A stretch of DNA of 13,700 nt from Temnopleurus reevesii (lineage: Eukaryota; Echinodermata; Echinoidea; Temnopleuroida; Temnopleuridae). The stretch lies in assembly GCA_036244855.1 (NCBI GenBank), contig BQKZ01002991.1, positions 1 to 13,700 of the forward strand, read 5' to 3'. The notes beneath the pieces were generated by a model that was not told the DNA's origin, did no database searches, and saw only the letters and a program-made list of their open reading frames with translations. Position 1 is the stretch's first letter; each line of letters opens with the position of its first letter. A program made the translations under genes and the position numbers. This document shows, piece by piece, positions 1 to 6,187 of this stretch.

Positions 1-248
1 AATAAACTCTTACAGATCAACCTAAATAAACAGGAAGAATCTAAATCATTTTCTTTACACTTAAATTCACACTGCAAACAAAATGCCAGACATATTTCAA
101 TCGCGAAAGTCAAATACTAAACTCAGCGGGACTCTTGTAAACCGAATTTAAAGGCGACATTGAGATATTTTCTTTCTTCTTTGGGTAACTCAACGATGCA
201 CTATTCACAAGACTGTGGAAGAAAAATAAATAAATTCTTAAAATCAAG

Positions 249-298
249 AGTCTACTGGTGCAGCAGTTGGCAATGCAAAGGGTCTGCATGGTAGACTA
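249..298. repeat. Short foldback, remnant of element family E
   Basis: The left arm (AGTCTACTGGTGCAG, from 249) and the right arm (280-298, GGGTCTGCATGGTAGACTA) are imperfect inverted repeats around a loop of about 15 bases. The right arm, read on the - strand, begins TAGTCTACCATGCAGACCC. It matches the terminal repeat of the larger elements at 1168-1400 and 10541-10728 (pattern TAGTCT, spacer, ACAGACCC). It is probably an internally deleted copy. Flanking sequence at 1-248 and 299-529 shows nothing else recognisable. Confidence 0.4.
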
Positions 299-529
299 CT
301 GTAATCTCCATATGCTGCCGAAATAGAAGCTTATGTATAGTCTCACATTTAGACAAGAAGACACTATTAATTTGAAATTACATGCATTAGGCCTGTGAAT
401 TGCATTATTGCAATTTCTGTCACCTCTCCATTCACTTCAGCCAGTAATTAGAGTATGCCAGCTGCTGACATAATATCCACTCCCATTTACTAGTACATGT
501 ACATGTAGTAGTATGTACAGCAATGTAAT
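299..529. other. Unique stretch, no gene seen
   Basis: No coding signal, RNA gene or repeat structure was recognised. The only notable motif is an overlapping GTACATGTAC-type palindrome near 494-508, one of many in the window. Confidence 0.5.
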
Positions 530-738
530 TAGTTCAATTGAGGACTTTGTGTTCTGATGGCACCCACCTTTGCACATTCTCTTGCACTGAACACACACGG
601 ACAGCAAAACCCTCCCCCACAGAGTGTAGAGGCGCGATCAGAGGGGTAAGCATTATTAGAGGGTTATGGACTCCGTGATTTAGGCCCTGTGTGTTGCAGA
701 GGTGGGCACTGTAGGAGCACAGAGTCCTCAACTGGACT
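530..738. mobile_element. MITE-like element, 46-bp terminal inverted repeats
   Basis: The left end (530-575) starts TAGTTCAATTGAGGACTTTG. The right end (693-738), read on the - strand, starts TAGTCCAGTTGAGGACTCTG. The two arms pair over about 46 bases, both continuing through a GCACCCACCT/GTGCCCACCT stretch, with scattered mismatches. The interior of about 115 bases has no coding capacity. CAATGT occurs just outside both ends (521-526 and 740-745), so an imperfect target-site duplication of about 8 bases is possible. This would suit a hAT-like element, but family assignment is inference. Confidence 0.7.
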
Positions 739-1167
739 ACAATGTCAACTGTTATGCAATATGCACGATATAAACTATATAAAGTATATCTACATGTATG
801 TGAATATAAAACCACTGAACACGAAGTGAGAGATTAAATGACAATACTATCCATATTTCAAGCCATGAATTCTCATGTAATGAAAGCCTTCAATTTTGTG
901 TTAAAATACAGCTCATGCAATCTTGAACGGTTGGCATCTCTGCATGTACAGTGTACACGCAATCTGCGAACAAAGGTCATTTATGAGCAGTGGTGACAAA
1001 AAGCACAATTTGGCCCTGTTTTGCAGAAAACATGATCTTTAAGTCAAAGTGCATGAGAATTTGTGATTTTCTTTTGACAAAATGGGAACCAGAAAACATC
1101 TATCCATCAATAGGTTTGCTTGCTCCCTGCTTCAATTACAGAATGTGATGGAATTGCCACCTCCTAG
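739..1167. other. Unique stretch, no gene seen
   Basis: AT-rich sequence. I see no open frame of note, no splice-bounded exon candidate and no repeat shared with the rest of the window. Confidence 0.5.
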
Positions 1168-1400
1168 CTAGTCTACAGGCACAGACCCATTGGCTTTTGG
1201 TGTGTGCATATGAAGTGTGTGATACAGAGTCTGCAATCATAGACTACATCACAAATTGCATTGCTTCTTCCACATGCTGGGGGGGGGGGGGGGGGGGGGA
1301 TCCAGTAATAATTGGAAGCAATCTTAGACTAGTCTTTGCCAACAGACTCTGTACTATAAAAGTGATAACCTGATGCCGCGGGTCTGTGCTTGAAGACTAC
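1168..1400. mobile_element. Palindromic element E1 (family E), contains G21 tract
   Basis: The ends at 1168-1188 and 1380-1400 are inverted repeats matching at 18 of 21 positions (core CACAGACCC / GGGTCTGTG). A third end-like motif, CTAGTCTTTGCCAACAGACT, lies at 1329 in the same orientation as the left end. The element may therefore be compound, with a 72-base foldback at 1329-1400 nested at its right. The inner part (GGTGTGTGCAT, GTGATACAG, GACTACATCAC, CAGCATTGCT-like blocks) is homologous to the elements at 10541-10728 and 13414-13601. It carries no coding sequence. Confidence 0.6.
1279..1299 (+). repeat. Homopolymer of 21 G
   Basis: An uninterrupted G run inside element E1. Such runs can form quadruplexes and are prone to length change and sequencing error, so the exact count is uncertain. 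Confidence 0.9.
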
Positions 1401-1635
1401 AACCTGCAACGTTGTGTAAAAAATGCTATTGATCAGCAGAAGGTCTGACAATGTCAAAATTTGCAAAAAAGTGCAGTGTACGCTATTGGCATGTAAAGCA
1501 CCATTAATAGATAGGTTTACTAAATTAAAGCCAAAGCATAATTTCATGCATTTTTTTGAAAAACTGGTTCTTGGTTGTTCTTGACAACCCGAAACTTGCC
1601 AGACATAGCACCAAAGAACAATAAACTGGATTCCA
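1401..1635. other. Unique stretch, no gene seen
   Basis: AT-rich spacer between element E1 and repeat block B1. A 72-codon open frame on the - strand (1329-1547) crosses into E1 and has no recognisable composition or motif, so I do not treat it as a gene. Confidence 0.4.
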
Positions 1636-1684
1636 GTAATCAGTACATGTAATGTAAATGTCTAAATGTGGTCACACACATGCA

Positions 1685-2145
1685 TACTTTTCTACAGACA
1701 ACTTTCTGCTCCTGTTAAAATATCACTATCTAACGGGTCAATAATGATGCATACATGTATGTGTAGTGTTATTACTAAGATATTCTTTGTAAAACACGTT
1801 AAGTTAAGTGTCTCCACCTAAGAACTATTCCTTGCTGAGGTAAAGGTGTCTGCACATAAAGCTGAGCCATTATATGGTAGATAAACGATCCAACGAGGCA
1901 TTCAGTACTTACATTAATACATACTTTTTTTTGCACACCAAATTTTTCTGCTCCTGTTAAAAACTTACTAATTTAAGGGCCAACAATGATGAATATATGT
2001 AGTCTCATACAAAGACATTCTTTGTAAAACACAGAAGTAAAGTGTCTCCACCTAAGAACTATTCCTCGATGATGTAAAGGTGTCCGCACATAAAGCCAAG
2101 CCATTATATGGTAGATAAACGATCCAAAGAGGCATTCAGTCAATA
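1685..2145. repeat. Two tandem units of ~234 bp in block B1
   Basis: The phrase GTGTCTCCACCTAAGAACTA recurs at 1808 and 2042, a period of 234 bases. Each unit begins near CATACTTTT and CTGCTCCTGTTAAAA and ends near GAGGCATTCAGT. The central ~110 bases are better conserved than the left part of the unit. The same pair occurs at 8290 and 8527 with a period of 237. Confidence 0.85.
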
Positions 2146-2234
2146 CAAGTTACAATGGCATTCCACTTCTCAGTAAAGATAGAGTAAATACGATTATGGA
2201 TAGCTTTGTTTAGTCTCATGACTGTGAATTGCAG

Positions 2235-2565
2235 GGAGATTGTGTTTGCTGCACGTACATGTACATATGTACCGGTGTGAAAAATACTTATTTTCAAGGG
2301 CTCCTTTTACATTTTCCTCATGAAAAATAACCTCAGTAATATATTTTGCAGCAAAAACAAAGATATATGAATGAGACAAAATGAACATGTAATCGTGAGG
2401 AGATTGCGTTTACTGCACGTACATGTACACGTACATGTACTCTGTGTAAAAACACTTTTTCATGTATGAGAGCTTTTTTCACATTTTCCTCTTAAAAAGT
2501 ATTTAAGTATTTTTAACAACTACGTAAAACAAAGATTTTAATGAGACATGGCGAACATAGATTTC
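2235..2565. repeat. Two tandem units of ~164 bp in block B1, each with GTACATGTAC
   Basis: GGAGATTG starts each unit at 2235 and 2399. Both continue with TTTRCTGCACGTACATGTAC, then a GTG(T)AAAAA stretch, then TTTTACATTTTCCTC or TTTTCACATTTTCCTC, and end with AATGAGACA. In the second unit the palindromic segment is expanded (2417-2440, ACGTACATGTAC repeated). The orthologous units in block B2 start at 8720 and 8872 (period 152). Confidence 0.75.
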
Positions 2566-2597
2566 CCATAAATTAATGACTGTGGTAATTTTTAGAT

Positions 2598-2762
2598 CTT
2601 GGTGACGCGGTCATCAAGCCTTCAACATCTGTGAGAAGCCTAGGTGTGGTATTAGATCCTAGTCTGGGGATGAATCACCATGTGTCATCGCTCTCTAGTA
2701 CGCTCCACTTCCATCTATCTAACATTGGCCGGATCAGACCCTACCTAGACAAGTCCGCGTGT
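2598..2762 (+). pseudogene. L2/CR1-like non-LTR retrotransposon reverse-transcriptase fragment
   Basis: One frame is open for 55 codons and contains VRSLGVVLDPSLGMNHHV, then HFHLSNIGRIRPYLDKSAC. This is the characteristic stretch after the catalytic FADD region of reverse transcriptases in the L2/CR1/Rex group of non-LTR retrotransposons (pattern V-x-N/S-LGV-x-x-D, then H-V, then L-x-x-I-x-x-IRP-x-L). The catalytic motifs, the endonuclease and any start codon are absent, so it is a dead piece. Similarity fades right after an N base at 2764. The 5' edge coincides with the right boundary of repeat block B1, so this fragment either was the landing site of B1 or was cut by it. Family identification rests on motif recognition only. 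Confidence 0.85.
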
Positions 2763-2765
2763 GNT

Positions 2766-3277
2766 ATCAATGTTCTCAATATCAGTATCAGCAGTAATAA
2801 TTCTGTCTGAATAAAATTTGTTGACAGACCTATCAATACCTTGTTAGGGGCCCCAATGCATTTATTCCTCCACAAGGCAAGAAATGGAATCTCATTATAT
2901 AAACCCATTGTGTTCACAGATCAGAGGGCTTTATCAAATCCAATGAAATCACCATTTTATGGGTTTCTTTGATTCAAAGTGATAAATACAGTGTACTGTG
3001 GATCACTCATCCGGTTTGAAAAATACCCAGCCCAGTGCAACAGTATACAAATAATAAATCCCGGCCTGAGAAGGCACGAGTACAAAATTTATTTTGAGGA
3101 CAGATTTGAACTTTTCGATAAGTAAAATGGATTTCTTGGGATTCCATGGATCCCTAGAGCTAAAGGCTGAGTTTCTCTTATAGAATATAATAAAAAGCTC
3201 TAAAAAATAAAAACAATTTCTGACCAACCAATACTACTTGTAAAAAATGGCATTCGTGGGTAACCAAATTTTTTTTC
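2766..3277. other. Unique stretch, no gene seen
   Basis: AT-rich. A 74-codon open frame on the - strand (3003-3227) has no recognised motif. A small palindrome (GTGAT, then TACAGTGTACTGT, then GATCAC) lies near 2980-3005. Nothing else could be supported. Confidence 0.4.
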
Positions 3278-3796
3278 TTGGTCTAGTGGACATGTATTAC
3301 CAAGACTACTCAACCTGGGTGGATACAAAATTTATGTTGTCCTACATGTAATTGTCCATACATGCAAAATATTCCAATTGCAAATTTCTCCATTTCAACA
3401 TTAGAAACTCTTTTATCTTTAAAATTGTTTCAAGCCTACAGCTTAGACTCCACGCATCAAGTTGTTGCCGAGTTATGGCTATTTTTAAAATGTAATTTTT
3501 TCAACAATAACAGTACTACAAACTCTTTCTATTAATGTGCCATTAATAGAAACTTGTTTGAATCTTCTCGACCTCTCTCTCAGGTGTCTGTGGAATCCCA
3601 TAAAACTCTCCTGTCTATATAAAGAACATTGTGGAGGATACATTTAAGTGAGCCTTTGAGGGCTTCAAGATTCTCTTCAAGGCAATAGATGCCATAAATG
3701 TAGAGGCAGATCCATTCAAGTCGGTTTGGAAAATAAACCGCCTTCTAGATAAAGTGCTGTCTGAGATTATATGGATGCATGATTTCTTCAGGAATT
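3278..3796. repeat. Repeat block C, copy 1 (empty-site copy)
   Basis: Homologous to 4750-5426 from TTGGTCTAGTGGACATGTAT to TTTCTTCAGGAAT, with roughly one difference every ten bases and small indels. At the position where copy 2 carries the 171-base inverted-repeat element, this copy reads ACTCTCCTGTCTATATAAAG without interruption. I do not recognise the family. Translations of both strands contain stops (for example a TAG before KAVYFPNRLEWICLYIYG on the - strand), so no intact protein is encoded. Confidence 0.85.
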
Positions 3797-4051
3797 ACAG
3801 TATATGTCAATGTATTTCCATGTACGTACAGTAGTGCTATCCCGACTACTACTTGGGCTGTCCCACCAAATACGTACATGTAAACTGTACGAAACACCAC
3901 TTGTTAGCAATTCGTCTCAACAATAATAGTGTTTAATGTGTCGCTAACAATTAGGGGGGGGCAGTTCCTTTTCACCCCATGGATCTGCTCATATAGGTAT
4001 GAGCTAGAGTTGGCATTTGCCTTTTGTTGTTCCTACCTCAAGGCAATCTCT
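3797..4051. other. Unique stretch with a short palindrome, no gene seen
   Basis: CATGTACGTA (3819-3828) is repeated in inverted form as TACGTACATG about 45 bases later, so a weak hairpin is possible. A G8 run lies near 3954. No coding evidence. Confidence 0.4.
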
Positions 4052-4210
4052 TACACCCCCCCCCAAAAAAAAACAAAAAAACAAACAAACAAACAAAACA
4101 AAACAAAAAACACACGGGGATGGATATGGGAACACAGGAATATTTTTTTTTGCGCTTCTTCCCCATTTTTTCTTCATAGATTTTTTTCTATTTTTTTTCT
4201 ATTTTTTTTC
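4052..4210. repeat. Low-complexity C, A and T tracts
   Basis: A C-rich run is followed by A-rich sequence with CAAA/ACAA repeats. A T-rich half then follows, containing about three copies of CTATTTTTTTT. Two overlapping open frames here (3929-4219 and 4017-4310) consist of Lys/Asn/Thr/Gln then Phe runs and are composition artefacts. The T-rich half could serve as the polypyrimidine tract of a splice acceptor ending at 4220. Confidence 0.85.
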
Positions 4211-4220
4211 TATTTATAAG

Positions 4221-4260
4221 TATCGCAATATCCTGTTGTCTGCTATCGGAGATATCGTTG
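4221..4260 (+). CDS. Candidate short exon 1 of an unrecognised gene
   Basis: A very long pyrimidine tract ends in TATTTATAAG, followed by 40 bases and a GTACAG donor. In the frame that fits the next candidate exon it reads YRNILLSAIGDIV plus one base. The donor is a weak match to the usual GTRAGT. Upstream exons were not found. This is a splice-pattern guess, weaker than the 4345-4396 candidate. Confidence 0.15.
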
Positions 4261-4344
4261 GTACAGACGCCGCGCCAAGCCCAAGAAAAGATATAAAAAC
4301 ACTTGAATAATTCATCATTTTCATGATGGGGTGTTGTTTTTCAG

Positions 4345-4396
4345 GAGATGCTGGTAAGCCAGCTGAGCAAGAAGAGCCGGCTCCTCAATTCAGTTG
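4345..4396 (+). CDS. Candidate 52-bp coding exon of an unrecognised gene
   Basis: A good acceptor (TGTTGTTTTTCAG, ending 4344) and a good donor (GTATGT at 4397) bound 52 bases. These are visibly richer in G+C than their surroundings. Two frames are open. The one that links to candidate exons on both sides reads DAGKPAEQEEPAPQFS, a Pro/Glu/Ala-rich stretch. The alternative frame reads EMLVSQLSKKSRLLNSV and does not connect as well. With exons 4221-4260, 5992-6043 and 6167-6187 the phases add up to one open frame ending in TAA. I recognise no family. The following 1.6-kb interval would be an intron filled with repeats. Transcript data would be needed to raise confidence. Confidence 0.3.
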
Positions 4397-4460
4397 GTAT
4401 GTTGATTCTTATTCTCTTTAAATCTTCAAGAAAATTACGTTAATACAAGCTATTGGCTGA

Positions 4461-4656
4461 ACGGTGGGATTGGGCTTGACCCTTTTGCCCGACTCGCTGT
4501 AGGCGGCTGAGGCCGCGTGCGGATCAAGCCCAGGCACCGCACGGCTAGGTAGTTGCTGGATCGGAGCCTAAGGCTAAACTACGTTTGATAAATATAGGCC
4601 CAGGGCCTAGTCGGGCAAAACCATGGCTTGGCTACCATCCCGCACATGCTATATCA
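4461..4656. mobile_element. MITE-like inverted-repeat element, G+C-rich
   Basis: The arms at about 4462-4498 and 4605-4643 pair. Left reads CGGTGGGAT and then TTTTGCCCGACT; right, on the - strand, reads GCGGGATGG and then TTTTGCCCGACT. The interior (GGCGGCTGAGGCCGCGTGCG) is richer in G+C than the surroundings and partly self-complementary. ATTGGCTGA (4452-4460) and ATTGGCTCA (4657-4665) flank the element as an 8-of-9 direct repeat, a plausible target-site duplication. The arms are not perfectly terminal on the right. No coding content. Confidence 0.6.
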
Positions 4657-4705
4657 ATTGGCTCACAAACCATTGGGGGCAATCCCGGAGAATAGCGATC
4701 AGATT

Positions 4706-4718
4706 GCGTGCGCGCGCC
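4706..4718. other. Alternating purine-pyrimidine tract
   Basis: TGCGTGCGCGCGC is a short CpG-dense alternating stretch that could adopt Z-DNA. It stands out because CpG is otherwise sparse here. Confidence 0.4.
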
Positions 4719-4749
4719 ATGTTGTAATAATCGCCAACATCTAGACCAC

Positions 4750-5426
4750 TTGGTCTAGTGGACATGTATTACCAAGACTACTCAACCTGGATGAAAATAC
4801 AAAATGAATTTTGTCCCAATTGTACATAAAATGTTCCAATTGCAAATTTCTCCATTTGAATATTAGAAACTCTTTTATCTTTAAAATTGTTTCAAGCCTA
4901 CAGCTAAGACTCCACACATCAAATTGTTGCCGAGTTGTGGCTATTTTTAAAATGTTTTTTTTTCAACAATAAGAGTACAAACTTTTTCTATTTATGTGCC
5001 GTTAATAGAAACTCTTCTGAATCTACTACATTTCTCTCTCATGTCTTGGGAATCCCATGAAACTCTCCTGGGAGGCGTTTCACCACGTCTTTCTTAAAGT
5101 TACGCACAACTTTAAGTTCGACTGGTATCAATTCTTTCGCAGAATGCGCGTACTATTATGAATCATTGCGCACAAGAATGGCTACCAGTCGAACGTAAAT
5201 TCGTGCGAAAAGTCTTTCTTATCTTGGTGAAACACCTCCCTGTACATGTAAAGAACATTATGTAGGATACATTTAAGTGAGCCTTTAAGGGCTTCAAGAT
5301 TTTCTCTCCAAGGCAATAGATGCCATAAATGTAGAGCGCAGATCCATTCAAGTCAGTTTGGAAAATAAACCGCCTTCTAGATAAAGTGCTGTCAGGGATT
5401 ATATGGAAGCATGGTTTCTTCAGGAA
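4750..5426. repeat. Repeat block C, copy 2 (interrupted)
   Basis: The paralogue of 3278-3796, in the same orientation about 1.47 kb downstream. Its left edge falls at the centre of a palindrome, CTAGACCACTTGGTCTAG (4741-4758). It is split at 5069/5241 by a 171-base inverted-repeat element. After removing that insert the copies align nearly end to end. A 125-codon open frame on the - strand (5163-5540) runs through C2, the insert and flanking DNA, and is not credible as a gene. Confidence 0.85.
5070..5240. mobile_element. MITE with 58-bp terminal inverted repeats, inserted in block C2
   Basis: The left arm (5070-5127) begins GGGAGGCGTTTCACCA and ends GTTCGACTGGTA. The right arm (5183-5240), read on the - strand, begins GGGAGGTGTTTCACCA and ends GTTCGACTGGTA. 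Even the 55-base centre is weakly self-complementary, so the whole element can fold. It is absent from block C1, where CTCTCCT runs straight into GT, which gives the exact insertion limits. Any target-site duplication is only 1-3 bases (T or CCT). It has no coding capacity and must have been moved by a transposase encoded elsewhere. The superfamily is not determined. Confidence 0.9.
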
Positions 5427-5473
5427 TACTGCTCTCCGTCTATACTGTACAAAACTCCATCTAACATCTAGGT

Positions 5474-5485
5474 CCCCCCCCCCCC
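5474..5485 (+). repeat. Homopolymer of 12 C
   Basis: A C run just downstream of block C2. The length is uncertain, as for any such tract in a draft assembly. Confidence 0.85.
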
Positions 5486-5533
5486 AATATCTCCCAAATG
5501 TATGAAATATTTTTCGTAGGCTTACTATATGTA

Positions 5534-5690
5534 CAGTCAACCTGTTTTAGAGGCCACCTGTAACGAATGACCGCCTTTCTTGACTCCCTAGAATGCAGTT
5601 AAATGGAAATGCACCTGTCTTTGGAGACCAGCTTAAAAAAAACTTTTTCTGTTCCTTTGGGTGGTCTTTATAGTCAGGTTCATTTGACTG
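5534..5690. mobile_element. pogo/Tc1-mariner-like MITE flanked by TA
   Basis: The left end reads TA-CAGTCAACCTGTTTTAGAG, then GCCACCTGT. The right end, on the - strand, reads TA-CAGTCAAATGAACCTG, then GACCACCCAAAGG. CAGTCAA ends flanked on both sides by TA, with AACCTG and an accessory GGCCACC/GACCACC motif, are typical of pogo-group Tc1/mariner elements. The element is 157 bases long with no transposase, so it is non-autonomous. The open frame at 5603-5938 starts inside it and is not a gene. Confidence 0.75.
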
Positions 5691-5991
5691 TACACTGCAT
5701 ACACTACAAATTGGACGTCCATGTACATGTATTCAAAAATGAATCAACAATAATGCTACAACTTTTCCTGATACTGCAACAACTTGTACTGATACTACTA
5801 CAATGTATAGTTACATGTACTACTTCTTCTTCCTCTTTTTATATGACTTTGATAGGATGTACAAAAACACCCATTTGTGTGTTTTGTTTACTTCATTTTT
5901 TGACTCTCATAATCTATTATTTCAATTCCATACTATAAAGCAAAGTAAGGCACATGACCCCTTTGAACAATAAATGACAATAAAAGCTCAG
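5691..5991. other. AT-rich stretch with a short tandem repeat
   Basis: CTGATACTGCAACAACTTGT is followed directly by CTGATACTACTACAATGT (about 5769-5806), an imperfect two-copy tandem. Nothing else is recognised. In the candidate gene model this is the end of an intron. Confidence 0.4.
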
Positions 5992-6043
5992 CGGTCAAGA
6001 ATTGAAACTTTGTTTGAATTCCAAAGCTATCAATTCTCTTGAG
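5992..6043 (+). CDS. Candidate 52-bp coding exon (penultimate)
   Basis: The acceptor AAAGCTCAG (ending 5991) has a poor pyrimidine tract. The donor GTAAGC at 6044 is good. Only one frame suits, reading GQELKLCLNSKAINSLE, and an in-frame TAA sits just upstream of the acceptor. The phase (two bases from the previous exon plus C) fits exon 4345-4396. The intron 6044-6166 is 123 bases, has no in-frame stop, and ends in a clear acceptor. The reading frame would therefore also stay open if the intron were retained. Confidence 0.22.
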
Positions 6044-6166
6044 GTAAGCATGAATTACCTACCTGTTGCTGGTCTAATAAATGACAGTTTTGACACCAAA
6101 GTATTTTATTTTAGTTCATTTTCTTTTTCTTCCTTCATTAATCAATCAATTGTCAATCTCTTACAG

Positions 6167-6187
6167 TCCGATGCTTTAGATGAATAA
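6167..6187 (+). CDS. Candidate terminal exon (SDALDE, stop)
   Basis: The acceptor CAATCTCTTACAG follows a pyrimidine-rich stretch (6119-6166). The exon then reads SDALDE and TAA in the phase left by 5992-6043. No AATAAA polyadenylation signal is seen close downstream. Confidence is tied to that of the whole model. Confidence 0.2.
   Translation, partial: SDALDE

Larger units (their letters stand above)
1636..2599. repeat. Repeat block B, copy 1
   Basis: Paralogous to 7617-9142. The first ~67 bases (from TAATCAGTACATG) match 7617-7684 with about three differences. The rest, from about 1806, matches 8288-9142, nearly identical in the first 450 bases and more diverged after that. The shared right boundary is the sequence TTTTTAGATC (2590-2599; 9133-9142). 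Beyond it, copy 1 enters a reverse-transcriptase fragment and copy 2 enters block D. The block contains two different internal tandem duplications. Short open frames on the - strand in both copies (2194-2388, 8679-8861) share an ending but diverge with frame changes, so there is no evidence of coding. Confidence 0.85.

Noticed and set aside
2194..2388. Paired - strand frames in B1 and B2 (2194-2388, 8679-8861) as a conserved peptide
   Set aside because: The shared part (HSHETKQSYP and neighbours) lies in DNA that is equally conserved outside the frame. The rest diverges with indels, and palindrome repeats encode the Cys-Thr run.
2413..2441. CRISPR-like or phage-type repeat arrays
   Set aside because: The repeats are imperfect, few, without regular spacers or cas genes, and lie in an animal-type repeat landscape.
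3929..4310. Two overlapping + strand open frames of 96-97 codons
   Set aside because: They consist mostly of translated A-rich and T-rich low-complexity tracts.
5163..5540. 125-codon open frame on the - strand, the longest in the window
   Set aside because: It crosses block C2, half of an inserted MITE and a poly-C tract. The homologous part of block C1 has stops, so it is a chance frame.
5603..5938. 111-codon + strand frame as a membrane protein
   Set aside because: It begins inside the pogo-like MITE. Its hydrophobic tail comes from T-rich sequence.
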